NCBI RefSeq assembly: GCF_048544455.1 | Contig: NC_133536.1 | Coordinates: 194,559,325 to 194,623,324 of the forward strand | Length of the DNA stretch: 64,000 bases | From: Silene latifolia | Lineage: Eukaryota; Streptophyta; Magnoliopsida; Caryophyllales; Caryophyllaceae | Direction: 5' to 3' | Part shown: piece by piece, positions 25,375 to 37,364 of the stretch | How the letters are laid out: every line of letters begins with the position of its first letter | Numbering within the stretch: position 1 is the stretch's first letter | Translations under genes and position numbers: made by a program | Notes under the pieces: generated by a model | The model's input: only the letters and a program-made list of their open reading frames with translations | The model's database searches: none | Told to the model about the DNA's origin: nothing

Positions 25375-27525
25375 TGTAACACCCCCATTTATTTAAGGGC
25401 CTGAACTAGGACTCCTCAGATAAATGACGGTGTTACCATCTCGAAACCCGAGGCGAGAGATAACAAAGGAAAGAAACACACGATTTTTATTAAATGATTA
25501 TAGTGAGATTACAACTGGAATTAAAACAAAGCCTCGAAAAATATGACCAAAAGATGAAGTATGACAAAACTACTAATAAGACTAAGGTGGGCTAGGCACT
25601 AAGTCCGTCATCCAAGCTCTCTTCCCGGCCAGCTCCTACCGGTCTACGAAATACCATCAATCTGCTCCCCAATAATTGGATCATCACAGCGTACACGAAT
25701 ACACGGGTCGGTCACCCGAAGGCCGAGTAGGGAAAACAATTAAACAACAAAATATAATATGCATGATCCCCCGTCACCTCCATCTCCATCTCAACTCGTA
25801 TCTCATATCTCATTTCTCATATCTCATAACCTGATAACCCAGCCATACCGATCCCCCTTTGGTAGACTATATATATCGACCGTAGCCGATCTGCCACTCA
25901 CGGTGAGGACACCAGGGCAAGTCTGCGAGAACCCCGCCCGGGCCTTATCACAATCCACCTCGTATCTCAACATCGTCACTCCTACACCATCCTCCAACTC
26001 CAATGCATATGAAATGCTCAACAGTAATAATGCAACACAATATGTATATTAATGAATGAAATCATGCCAGCTAACGAATGTTGTGATAACAAACTCAACA
26101 CGATCAATGCGATCAATCACCTTCCCGTATATGATTCATAACGTAAATCAACAACCACGAATCAAGTCAACACAATTCAAAGAACAACGATAATAGGTCA
26201 AGTGTATTTCCCTACCTCGATCATTGCATCAAATGGTCGGGTGTCCAAGAATATTTCACGACAATCCGTCCTCTGAAAGATAGTTAAATGATAAACAATT
26301 ACTCAACTATTCCCGTTCCCAAAATAGAAGTTACTAAAAATAGAATTTCCTAAAATGAACTTTCCCGTTATAGTAGCTTTTCCATTTTAACAACCCGACT
26401 CAAAACCCGACTTGAATTATTTAACTGACTCGGAATTAAATTGAATAACCAAAATGATAATTAAAGGTTAAATGAATTATACGATTACGAAAACCCGAAT
26501 CAAACACTAAAGGAACCCGTCATCAACCACGTCCCTTCACACGCATCCCCGCACTCCCTCGCGCCACCTCACCACCGTGTCAACCACCAGGCCCAACCCC
26601 CACGCTGACCTAGCCACCAACGGCCACCCCCACTGGGGTCGACCGTCGCCGGCGATCCAAACCATGGCCGCCATTTGGCCTGGTTCACCACCACGGCTCA
26701 CCAAACACCCCTTGTTCTCCCTTTACCACCACCGCAGCCAACACCTATACCCTTCCTCACCACCACCGTGCTGCTCACCATCATCCCACGAACCCAGACA
26801 CCGTGGCACCACCGTTTCGACCTCCCCCAAGTCCACGGTGGCGCCACCCCAAACATACCCGTCTAAACCCATCTGAAAACCCGTGACCAATACCCGTTTA
26901 CCACCCCCGTCAATGCCGCCTTTTACACACTAAAACCACCAAGAACCACCCTAACCACCACCACGACACTCGCCACATACCACCCATTAACATTACCCCG
27001 ACACCAACCACCCTTATCCCCTGTCTAAGACACGCAACCCCAACCAAAAACCCGACATCAAAAGCTAAAAACAGAGGACATAGGTTGCTCTTACCTTTTT
27101 CCTGCCGCCACTATAGCCACCAGCGCCGCCTATGAACGTCGACAACCGCCTTATGCTCTTCCTTACAGTGCCGCCAATGCCCACGCTCTCTCTCTATCTC
27201 GAATTGCTTGAGGGTGAAGTTGGAGCTGATGAAAGGGAGGCGGTTTGAGGGAGGCGGGTTGAGGGAGATTAGGGTGTATTAGGTTTAGGGTTTAGGGTTA
27301 GGGCTAAATGGGTTGGACGTGTATTGGGCCAGCTCAAATGGGTCGTTGGTAAATTGTTTAGCTCACCTTTCGAATTCCGTATAAACCCGTCTTAATTAAC
27401 TTACGATAACTTAACAAAATTATCGACTCAATATTAACTCGACTGAATTAGTAATATAAAATATATAATAATTAATATACAATAATATCCGTTTAATTAA
27501 TTATATAAAAATACGGGGTATTACA
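25375..27525 (-). repeat. T3 5' LTR
   Basis: This is a near-identical copy of 19418-21570, including the telomere-motif block (27281-27303) and the GC-rich island (about 26520-27190). The (CT)n tract is shorter here. Differences cluster around CAG/CTG positions in the 200-600-bp zone nearest the primer-binding site end. Confidence 0.93.
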
Positions 27526-27530
27526 GATCT

Positions 27531-29706
27531 GGAGTAAGGGGTGAGGGTACGTATTAGGAAGCTCTTTTGATCGAACACCTAATCCCGCTCGCCTCGATAG
27601 CGGCCTCTACTAATGATTAGGGAAATCGTCTATACTCGATATATCGTCGATTATATGCATGCAATGCAACATCCAAGTTTTAATCCTAACATGTGAAGAA
27701 TTAACTAAGTCGGTGAACAAGTAATTTAGCAAACAATTAAGTCGAAGTAGGAATTTAAGCTCAATTACATATGGAGGCATACAATCAATAAAAAGAATAC
27801 AATAAAATACAATAACGAAAAATAAAATAATTACAATGGATTCAATTGATTTATGTCGAAAATACTTCCAAAACGGATAATTTGAGGAAGAACAAAATAA
27901 ACAAATAAGCGAACAGGAATTATGCGATAATATGATTAATAGTTAATTGAAAACGTAAGCTAATTAAACTAGGTCAAGACAGAACGGAAGTTCAGAGACA
28001 GAAATCAACCTGGAACAGGCGCGGCAGAGCTGCGCCCTCTGGAAGAGGCGCAGCAGTTGTTGCGTCTGTTCCAAGGGTAAGTTCTGGCTGTGAAGCCGGA
28101 ACTGCAAATCGTTAATGTTAATTGGTGAATTTAAGGATTAATTATGATATTCGACTCGGATGGAAGTGATTTAATGTATTAATTACATGCGAATGAGTCA
28201 TAAAAACGATAAAACATGGATGAAACGGATGTGAACGAATTAATTACATGAATGAAAGATTGATTAGTGACATAGGTTAACTAAATAGGGTAAATATAAC
28301 GAATTAATGACGAATTAATCACAAACACGACAATAGACGGACGGAAATATATCAAAGGTCGAATTCCAGAAACTCAATATGAAGGAATCGAATTTCTACA
28401 ACCCGGATAGATTTTAATGACGAAAACCCGCAAATATTGGATTATTTGGGATTTAAGTCGGGATTTTAATGATGAATCATACGCATTAATGATGATAAAC
28501 AATATACATGTGAAATTATTGTGCTATTATATCAAGGAATTGAAGAACAAGCGAAAACAAATTACGAACAATGAATTGACAGAGGACGAAGGAAGAAGAA
28601 AGGAAGCAGGAACTGCGGCAGCCTCACGAAGAGGCGCAGCAGGTGCTGCGTACCTTCGAAGAGGCGCAGCAATTGCTGCGTCCTTTCTCGACGGTCATCT
28701 TCTGGTAATCCGTAAAAAGGGTTTTAAAGCATGGTTTTATAAATTGGTTTTAGAAATACTTTCGACATAAACCTTACATTAATGATACAAAAAGTAAATA
28801 GCAATAAATAGAAGAGAGATTTACACCCTCAGACTTACATGTTTGACGAAACGAGATGAACTAAGTTTATGATTAGTGAGGCTCGACTCGAATGTAATGA
28901 AAGTGCCCTCGTAAGAGGAAAACGATTAAGATTAATTAAGTTGATTGATTTGGAGTTGGTCAAATTGGTCGGTCATACAAAACAAGGCTGGTACTCAGAA
29001 GGATCCGAGCTTACGTGGTCGAATGTTCAAGCACGTAGACGCCAAAAAGTAAGAACGTGGTCTAGAATGCAAAGGGAGAAGAGAAGGGCGGACACTCGCG
29101 TGAGAAATATGAGGAGCGAAGGCTCCTATTTATACTAATCACACGGAGGAATATGGTTTTCGGAGAAACTTTGGAAGTGAATCTTGAAAAGATATGAAAA
29201 GATACGAAAAATACGCGAGAAAGGACTGGGAAGAGGCGCGGCGATCATCATCGTCTCTTGGAAGAGGCGCGACACTGCTGCGTCTCCCAAGTGGTTTCCT
29301 CCTGCAGAAGAAAGATTTCCGTGTTTGGTTTATGGAATGACGGGATAATCTTATTTTCCTTAATATTTTGTATGAATATTACGGGAAATACTTTACCAAA
29401 TAATAAAAGATTGTGAAAGATTTATAAAATATGGAATAGAAATATCCTAACATTCCGAACATTCGACTCGGGATTTAGCGGTTATCAGAAAATGAAGACG
29501 GTTTTAGGCCCGGACTCCAAATGTACTCTAATTACTGTCAAAACGACCGTATTGGCGCGTAAATGACAATTAAGAGGTAGACATCAATGTTTGAGCAATC
29601 ACTTGACGATAAACTTACGAACTGTCATAAATCGTTCCGCGTACCAAACATGCGGCCCAATCATCACCGGGTGGTTTACGGGAGGTGCAGAAATGAGGTA
29701 TCTACA
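27531..29706 (-). repeat. O1 LTR, 5' part (right of T3)
   Basis: Starting on the minus strand at 29706 with TGTAGATACCTCATTTCTGC, this is the larger part of the Ogre LTR; together with 19201-19417 it makes about 2.4 kb. It is AT-rich with three clusters of GC-rich inverted repeats. Plus-strand open frames (28417-28770, 28869-29138) cross these repeats and have no domains. Confidence 0.8.
28017..29290. repeat. GGCGCAGCAG/CTGCTGCGTC inverted-repeat clusters in O1 LTR
   Basis: Clusters lie at about 28017-28072, 28614-28682 and 29228-29290. A typical unit is GAAGAGGCGCAGCA followed by a 1-3-nt centre and TGCTGCGTC, for example 28636-28658 and 28662-28682. Five or six units are visible, some degraded. 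The unit is private to this LTR in the window. Confidence 0.82.
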
Positions 29707-30137
29707 GAGCCCCCACTTTGACTGAGGCTTGGACAAGGCGAAAGTCAAAGTATAGCCATCAGGTCAATCGAAGATTACAACCTGACGACTATGGCGACGC
29801 GAGGCGGCTCAAGGGGTCTGAGCCAAGGACCTATCGTCGGGAACATTTTAGAGTCTGTCGACTATCGGGGAGGGTCGTTTAAAGTTCAATAGACTACGTA
29901 AGGAGGATTGCCAGCCATAAGAAGAGACCATACCTGAAACTTCTTGAGAGACGTTCCCGGAGGTGCATGGGAGCTAAAGGTAAGCGTAGGAGCTAAAGGG
30001 ATAAGCGTAGGAGCTAAAGGATAAGCGTAAGAGCTAAAGGATAAGACCTAAAAGATAAGTAAGGACCGTGATAGGGTGTGGGACCCTAAAGGAAAACATC
30101 AATGGGAAGGAGGCCCAAAATATAAACTGAGGGGTAA
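29707..30137 (-). other. O1-type 3' internal spacer with PPT and short tandem repeats
   Basis: On the minus strand the sequence next to the LTR reads AGTCAAAGTGGGGGCTC, the Ogre-type PPT. It forms one arm of a 9-bp inverted repeat (29715-29723 with 29743-29751). Further right, a degenerate tandem repeat of about 20 bp (GGAGCTAAAGGATAAGCGTA-like, about 29970-30060) occurs. No gene is seen. This belongs to a second O1 copy upstream of the shared LTR. Confidence 0.72.
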
Positions 30138-31028
30138 CTAAGGCTTGAGTGTAAGAACCCTGTCGGTCTGGGAACCTCTGGAGAACGACACCTTTATCGC
30201 ACCCCCTGCCGCATAGACACCAAGACCACCAAGATGAAAAGGGAAAGTAGCAAGGCGCCACTGCCAATCCCCAAAACCCGGGCCAGACGCGGTGACGATA
30301 CGTTCCAAGCTGGAACGAAGAGCAGCATCAAAAGGAAGATGGACGGACCCAAAAACACTAGGGGAGCAAGTACGAAGGGAGAAATAGAGCTTAGAAATAC
30401 CAGTACAAGCTCGAAGTAGAAGCAACTCACATTGCGAGTCCTCAATCCTCGCAACCAAGTCCATTAGCTCAATGGTCTTAGTTACTCTCCTCGCCACAAT
30501 CTCACTGCCAAAACCAGGGCAAGTACTGACAGGTCCACCCAAAACTGTAACACCCCTCGCGGGCCGAGCAATAGAGGGGGGAAACCCCAGGGAGCCGACT
30601 CTGAGGATCCTCAACAGGCCAAAAGACCTCCGTCTTGGAGACATTAAGGTGTAGTCCAAAACGGGGGTCATCCGCCATAATCAAATCCAAGACCTTCCCC
30701 ACCTCCAAAGTATCCCCCACAATGGTGCCATCATCCAAGTACAAAACTCCACCCAACGGGAGAGAATGGGGCAACGTCGGCGGACTTCATGAAGCATGGT
30801 CGTACGATCAACAAGGTTGAAAGCATTCTGGAAATCAACCAGTAACATGGAAAGTCCCACCTCAGCACCCCGAGCCTCAATGAGCCTGTTCAAGGCATGT
30901 AAGAGAGCCTCTCCTCCACCGGACACACCCACCCCAAACTGTAAACCAGCAAAATAAGAGGACAAAGAAGGACCCACCATAAAAGCACCAACCTTAGAGA
31001 CAAGCCGTCTCCAGACTGTGCCAACAGC
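30138..31028 (-). pseudogene. L1 reverse transcriptase, C-terminal part (broken)
   Basis: On the minus strand after T4, the frame resumes with GTVWRRLVSK and a conserved aromatic/glycine segment. RT motif A follows (LVDFQNAFNLVDR, 30845-30807), and then, after a frame change near 30775, motif C (VLYLDDGTIVGD; YLDD at 30741-30730). The stretch expected between A and C, with the QGDP-type motif B, is absent. A further frame change near 30660 leads to SQCELLLLRACTGISKLYF and FHLGGLGVYAAG, and the match stops near 30210. The protein resembles a reverse transcriptase found in plant genomes and is of non-LTR rather than Ty3 type; the family is not certain. Confidence 0.75.
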
Positions 31029-34000
31029 TGTAACACCCCGTAAATTCGAAGACCTTTATTATATTTTAAAAGTAATATTTTAATCTATTTTAATTTAATA
31101 TTAATTTATTTGAAATAAAATCTATTTGATAAAATATAATCTTATTTTATTTTGAAGAAACGTAATTATTTTTGATAGTTTAGAAATGTTTAAAAGTGAT
31201 TTAAACTATATTTAAACCTTTTCCTTTGATAAAATAGATTTCGGATAAAAGTCGTAAAATCGGGATTTTCCCATTTCTTACGGTCGTTGGGTAAACGAGT
31301 TTGGATATTGGGCATATGAGTGCTTAATCTTTTAGTAAAATCGTGTTTAAGAACTTTAATTTTCTCGGAAATCGTGTTCGACGAATATTTCTAATTTCTG
31401 TCGAAACGAACCAAAACGTAAACAATTGAAACTCAGCCAAACACCCTACCCAAAACCATGCACCCTCCATCCTCCATGGGTCTCCTCTTCATCTTTCATT
31501 TCCTCAATTCTCATTCTATCACTTCCTTCTCTCAAACACCAAATTCCTCTCAAAATAATCTCCTTACAATCCCTAAATCCACCATAACTTCTTCATTTCT
31601 CCACCAAATCGCATAAAAATTATATATTCGGAATCCTCTCTTCAATCCTCATCTACTAGTAAGCTTTATTTTCATTTCCCCCAAATTTTGTTTAAGACAC
31701 TTTTTTTTGGGGTTTCGAATTTAAGCTTAATAATTGTGTTTTTGTTGTTCTTATAGGTGAAGAATTTGAAGATGAGTTAGGTGACTCATATGTTGTTGAA
31801 GATGAAGAGTAATTTTGGGTTTTAGAAGCTTTCTCAAGTTATTACTTGTCTCTTTGCTAGCTTAAGGTAACTATTCCGAGTTACTCGACGAATTAATGAC
31901 ACATTAGTAGTTGTATTCGTTGTTTGTTATTGTTTGTTGTTGTTGTTGTTGTTTGTTGTTGTTTGAGACGATCTTGTTGATAAATGAATGAATGGAGTAA
32001 GATGAGTATGCTTATGTTTAATTTATGTTAACCATTTGTATATTATTGTTTAGAACAAATTTGGATGAGGAATTATGTGTTGTGACAAGTCCGCGTGTTG
32101 GCTGGAACGCGTCAGTACCAGACCGAGACATTTTCCAATGTTTCCAAAAATATGACAGATTGAACGGCATCGAAAAATTAGGTGGTTTAGCCACTTGAAT
32201 CACTCAATTCGGAGTCCGTATGAGTAAATGGCGTCGTTTTATCGATAAAATTTATAAAAAAGTTTACCCTTGTGTGAAAACCGTGAAAACAGGCACTGTT
32301 CACAGACCCGTGGTACTGTTCACAGCAGTAAAACAGACCCGTGACGGGCCGCGGCAGGCCCGTGCTTGACCCGGGGTTGGTCCGTGACTTTGGGGTCGGG
32401 TTTTGGGGTCTAATGTTGAATGTTTGAGTTCTTTGGAGTATGTATTTAAGCATGGTAGTACTTTTAGCATGTGATTAATTTTATTATGCTAAAATTATGT
32501 TGAATTAGCCATTTTTGTAAATTAAAATAAAGTCTTTAGTTTGATAGCATTCACATGTTAAGAATTGAAATTTAGCATGAGAATGACATTATGATAATTG
32601 GTTGAGTTAGGCCAAAATGAGCAATTTTATTATGATAGAATATTGTTGAGATAATCATTTTATAAGTTGGTTATTTTTAATTATGTTGAAATTATTCACA
32701 TGATAGAAATTAGAATGATGCATGAGAAAGATATTGTAATGAATATTATGATTTGGGCCAAAAATAGGCCAAGACTCTGAGCTGGGCCAGATTGACCGAA
32801 CGAGTTTGGTCAAACTAGGTTTAAACCGGTCAGCCTCGATTTGACCAATGACCCGTCGCGGGACTAGGGTCGAGGGTTTGTCTTTGAGGTTAGTTTGGTT
32901 GTTATTGGATGTTTTATGTTTATACCTTGATATTTGTAATTATCATTTCACATGTTGGTTGTTGGATGCCTTATGCTTGAGTCTTATTGCCTCTTTGCCA
33001 TTTTAGCTTGTTCTCATGGATTATGGTACTGTTGGTTAGTTGGAATTTGTATTAATATTGATATTGGAGATATTGTTGGATTGTCAGCTGAATATGCTCT
33101 TGCGTAGCCTTTCATATGCTAGGGTGTGTATGATCGTTTGTGTGTGCAAGTTTGGACTCTTTGCCCCTCTTATGGTTAATTGGGTGTCCTACTTGTCTAG
33201 TGTGGTGTGGGCTAAAGTATTCAAGCTGGGACTAGGTCCTAGGTGAGTATTTCGGCCTTCGTCATAGATAGGCCCTTATAGTCTTTGACGAGTATATGTT
33301 CACCGCTTAATAGCCTTTGTGTCTTAGCTTGGTGGGCTTATATCCAAGTTAGGGCATGACCTCCTGACGTACTCTTAGAAGTATGTGGTCAGCTTAAGTA
33401 CTAGCCAACCCTTTGGTGGACTCCTTAGGGGTACTCATGTGTGTGATCATGGGTCTTGGATGCGGTACTTTCCTCATGTCGCTAGGTCTGCGCAGGTTTA
33501 GGACTAGGGTGTTTACCTTACCTCGTGGTATAGACTCGAGTTACAGAGTGACTATTGACTGTCCTAAGAACTTATGTCTGTCTCTAGATATATTGTCCTT
33601 TCTTGTTTGATGATTCTATGAATCATAGAAGGTGAGATGCAAGCCGGCTATGGTTGATAAAGTTTGGATTCTTGGATGTTATGTGATTCACATGATAGTG
33701 TAGTATGAGTCGGTCTAGTATTCACATGCTAGGACTATGTGTGGTTTTATTGTTGTTCACATGATAAGCACAATTGTCTAGCATCTATATGTTAAGGCTA
33801 TGTGTTATTCATATTCATATTCTTATGTTTACATGTTATATTAATTATGACATTTCGTGGCTGGGAGAACTCGGAGTTACTCCCCACTGACTGTGGCTTT
33901 CGTATTTGTATAAAATGCGATTGACAGGTAGGTGATGCATATATGGGGTACATGGACGAGCTAGCGAGCAAAGTAACCTTGGGACCTAGATTGGCTTTAT

Positions 34001-34290
34001 TTTATTGTGACCCTTGAACACTTTTTATGTCATATACTTTTTAGGGACATATGTCTCCCTTTTTCATACTTGGGTTGTATAACTTTATTTCGCGACTTTA
34101 GCGATGTTTTATTTATGATGTTTATTTTGGACCTTGCATGTTTGACACCTTCCCATTTGGATATTTTTATAATAGGTTCAGGTTTTAAAAATTACAGGTT
34201 TTTACCCAAATGAACCTATTACAAACATATCCATGCAGTTTTTATCTAAAATTATGTGTTTACTTTTCCGCAATAAATGAGGGTGTCACA
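31029..34290 (+). repeat. T4 5' LTR
   Basis: The 3262-bp LTR has an AT-rich start, a GC-rich stretch near 32340-32400 with GGGCCGCGGCAGGCCC-like dyad symmetry, and a TATAAAA near 33909. The part after about 31775 matches T2, but T4 has an additional 0.9 kb (about 31900-32750) there. Small open frames recur in both LTRs and are not coding. Confidence 0.92.
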
Positions 34291-34292
34291 GT

Positions 34293-34305
34293 TGGTATTA
34301 GAGCC
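34293..34305 (+). promoter_or_regulatory. T4 primer-binding site (Met tRNA type, one change)
   Basis: TGGTATTAGAGCC lies two bases after the LTR. Relative to TGGTATCAGAGCC one C has become T. Confidence 0.85.
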
Positions 34306-35574
34306 AGGTTTGCTCCCGACGCACGTTTGTGCACCCCAATATAAATAACTTGACCTTAAAATAATAAACTTGAGAGATGGGTAGGATGGGTAGACTTAGG
34401 ACCTTATGTTGTAGTCTCTTTGTGTATGCTTCGTGATAGGTTCTAACATGTTTATTGATTGTCAATTATTTTTGTACCCTTGGATCAATGACCGCGAGCT
34501 TACCTACATGAAGATCATGATTTGGTGCCTATTGCCGAGGACTGAAGATTTGTTTACCTTTGAAGAATGCTTCTACTTCCTCGAAGATGTTTCTCATTCT
34601 TTGTGTACCTTGCCTTATTCTTTATCTCTTGGCGCTTATTCTTCTTCTAAACTCTCTCTTCTCTTTCCTTGAAAGGTACTCTTGTACCCTCCTAACTTGT
34701 CCTTTGTTCCTTACTTATCCTCCTTAACGCCTTTTGATAGTACTTTTTCTTTTGAGGAATCTTAACCTTGGTTGGAAAATTGGACCTTTGAGGAGATTGT
34801 TTGTGGTTAACCCATAACCCTGGTTTTAAGAGGTTGTGATGATTGGAAAGACTTAAGTGGAATTGAGTGGTGGAATCGAAGGTGTAAGATTGAAAGAGTA
34901 AGTAAGTTGAATTTACAATTGGCTTTCGTAATCACTTTGGATATGAGGATTTTATAAGGTATATGTTACCATATGAGAAATACTAATTTTGGGATTATTA
35001 GTTGGTCTAAGTGAGTGATCTTAATTACTATTTGAGGTATGGAATGAGAGTGAGACTGAGCTACATTGTTGGGAAATCTTAGCACTTGTTTTAGTAACTA
35101 GAAATGATAATGGTATGGTTGACGTTAATTGTTAAGTTGAAGGACATAGTTTTAATTTATGGTGTTAGAATGTGGGAATTTAGAGATTGGAATTAGGACC
35201 CTTGATTGAAGATGTTATCATTTTGAGAAACTCATGGTTGACACTAGTTGGATATGAGTATAGCTTTGTTGGAAACCCTGACCTTGATCTTGTGTAAGTT
35301 GTTTGTGGATGTTTGAGGATTTGGAGTGATGAAATCACACTTATAGTGGAGTACCTTGTTTCACGGAATTGCTTAGGATGAAGTAACATGAGTGTTTTGA
35401 GGAAATCCTTGGGAGTGTTTTTGGTCATAAGTTTTGTTGTTGGGAAGTTTTCGGAACCGTTTAGGCTGATGTTGTTGTGTGAGATTTGAGTACCTGGCGT
35501 TTCCTTGTTGTCTAATTTCCTTTCTTCTGTGACCATAAGCGTTACCGTTCATACCCCCTTTCCTCGCTTCATCT
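34306..35574 (+). other. T4 leader, non-coding
   Basis: These 1.3 kb have no gag motif. They match the T2 spacer. At about 35578 (after CTTCATCTTGCTC) T2 and T4 part ways and T4 enters RNase H coding sequence directly, which marks the deletion that removed gag, protease and RT. The minus-strand open frame 35180-35536 is in the region shared with T2 and has no domain. Confidence 0.75.
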
Positions 35575-37364
35575 TGCTCATGATCTTGAATTAGCCGTCG
35601 TGGTACATGCCTTTAAGACATGGAGGCATTACCTTATTGGGGTTCATTGCCGCATTTATACCGATTATAAGAGTTTGAGGTGTATCTTTACCCAAAAAGA
35701 ATTGAATATGACGCAAAGAAGATGGCTAGAGTTGGTGAATGATTATGATGTCGAGTTGATTTATCATGAAGGGAAAGCAAATGTGGTGGCCGATGCTTTG
35801 AGTAGGAAGACTAGTCACTCTTTGAGCACTATACGCGTGTTACCTGATGAACTTACCACGGAATTTCAAAAGTTAAGGATAAGCCTTGTTGGGAAGGGCT
35901 TTGACTATTTTAGTGCCTTGAGTGCAGAACCCGACTTTTACTGTGAGATCCGTACTTGCCTACCTGAGGATGCTACTTTCAAGTCCATTCAAGCAAAAAT
36001 CCAACTTGGGCAAGCTAAGGATTGTGTGGTGGATAGTGATGGATACCTTCGTTACCAAGGTAGGATGTATGTTCCGAGAGTAGCCGAGTTGAGGAAGAAG
36101 ATCCTTGATGAAGCTCACCTTTCTCCTTACTCTATTCATCCTGGTGGTGACAAGATGTATAAAGACTTGAGATTACCGTTTTGGTGGCCTAGGATGAAGA
36201 TTGATGTCCTAGAGTATGTTAGCAAGTGTCTTACCTGTCAGAAAGTGAAGATTGAGCAGCAGAAACTCGGGGGTTTGCTACAACCTTTGGATGTTCCCCT
36301 TTGGAAATGGGAGTCCATCTCCATAGACTTTGTGATGGCTTTACCTAAGACTGCTAGCGGAAAAGATGCGGTTTGGGTGGTTGTAGATCGATTGACCAAA
36401 TGTGCTAGGTTTATACCTATCAAGGAAACGTGGAGATTAGATGTCCTAGCTGAGGCCTATGTGAGGGAGATAGTACGCTACCATGGAGTGCCTAAGGATA
36501 TAGTTTCAGATCGTGACCCTAGATTCTGTTCCCGTTTCTGGACTGCTTTGCAAGAGGCCATGGGTAGTAAGTTACTGATGAGTACCGCTTTTCATGCCGC
36601 TACAGATGGACAGACTGAGAGGACTATCCAGACTTTAGAGGACCTCCTCCGTGCTTGTGCTTTAGACTTCCACACTTCTTGGGAGAAATGTTTACCTCTT
36701 GTCGAATTCTCCTACAACAATAGCTATCATTCCTCTATCAAGATGTCACCTTATGAAGCTTTGTACGGTAGGAAGTGCCGTAGTCCTGTTTGTTGGGATC
36801 AAGTCCAAGATGCTCATGTGTTGGGACCCGATTTGGTGACCGAGACCATCAATCGGTTCGAGATCATTCGAGAGCGTATGAAAACCGCTCAAGACCGAAG
36901 CCAAATCTTATGCCGATGTCCATCGTCGACCACTTGCCTTTGAGGTTGATGATCGAGTGTTCCTTAAGGTATCACCTATGAAAGGGGTGAAACGTTTTGG
37001 TGTGAAAGGAAAGCTGAGTCCCAAATACATTGGACCTTTCCGTGTACTTGAGAAGATTGGTCCCGTTGCTTACCGTTTGGAGTTGCCCCCGAATTTGAGC
37101 AAGGTTCATAATGTCTTCCATGTATCTCAGTTGAGGAAGTACATTAGTGATCCGAGCCATGTTATTCAAGAAGAAATCCCAGATTTGTAACCCAACTTAG
37201 CTTTGGAAGAAAGGCCGATCCGAATCCTCGAAAGAGCAAACAAGCAACTTAGAAACAAAGTTGTGCCCCTAGTTCGTATCCTTTGGTGTTGTGGGAATGT
37301 CGAAGAAGAAACTTGGGAGCCTAAATCTTCTATGTTAGCTAAATATCCCGAACTCTTCTCGTGA
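35575..37364 (+). pseudogene. pol: T4 RNase H end, integrase and chromodomain (broken)
   Basis: The longest Met frame runs 35600-36943 (447 codons), but RNase H sequence already starts near 35579 ([11 protein letters not shown]). Numbered from 35600: RNase H end YTDYKSL (20-26) and [10 protein letters not shown] (61-70); integrase zinc finger H173, H180, C210, C213; catalytic D243, D304 and E340, spaced as D-D35E. Integrase inserts the element DNA. Near 36895-36905 the frame shifts; the C-terminal integrase domain (GPFRVLEKIGPVAYRLELP, HNVFHVSQLRKY) continues to a TAA at 37188-37190. Sequence after the stop, up to 37364, still reads as a chromodomain-like tail (GNVEEETWEPKS), so the stop is a nonsense change. 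Confidence 0.9.

Larger units (their letters stand above)
19418..27525 (-). mobile_element. T3: complete non-autonomous LTR element
   Basis: LTRs at 19418-21570 and 25375-27525 (2153 and 2151 bp) start TGTAATACCCCGTATT and end GGGGGTGTTACA on the minus strand. A Met-type primer-binding site lies at 25361-25371 and a PPT at 21571-21588. The TSD is a perfect GATCT at 19413-19417 and 27526-27530. The 3.8-kb interior encodes no recognisable protein. The target is the LTR of O1. LTR type and PPT module match T6, so T3 and T6 are related families. Confidence 0.95.
14976..30100 (-). mobile_element. O1: Ogre/Tat-like Ty3/gypsy element, split by T3 and T1
   Basis: On the minus strand the order is 3' internal spacer (about 30100-29707), LTR (29706-27531 continuing at 19417-19201), arginine-type primer-binding site, leader, gag, protease and a post-protease domain cut by T1 at 14976. 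T3 sits in the LTR with TSD GATCT. The Gag zinc motif CX2HX4HX4C, the protease LVDDGSAVNVIP and the PPT/LTR junction GGGGGCTC-TGTAGATACC are typical of the Tat/Ogre lineage. Internal sequence on both sides of one LTR means two tandem copies share it. The right limit is approximate. Confidence 0.85.

Noticed and set aside
20617-26876. Pro/His-rich plus-strand frames 20617-20916 and 26577-26876 as duplicated genes
   Set aside because: Both lie in the GC-rich island of the T3 LTRs, antisense to the element, and show no known motif.
21326-27303. TTTAGGG-like units as an interstitial telomere
   Set aside because: Only about three degenerate units occur, at the same place in both T3 LTRs, so they belong to the LTR.
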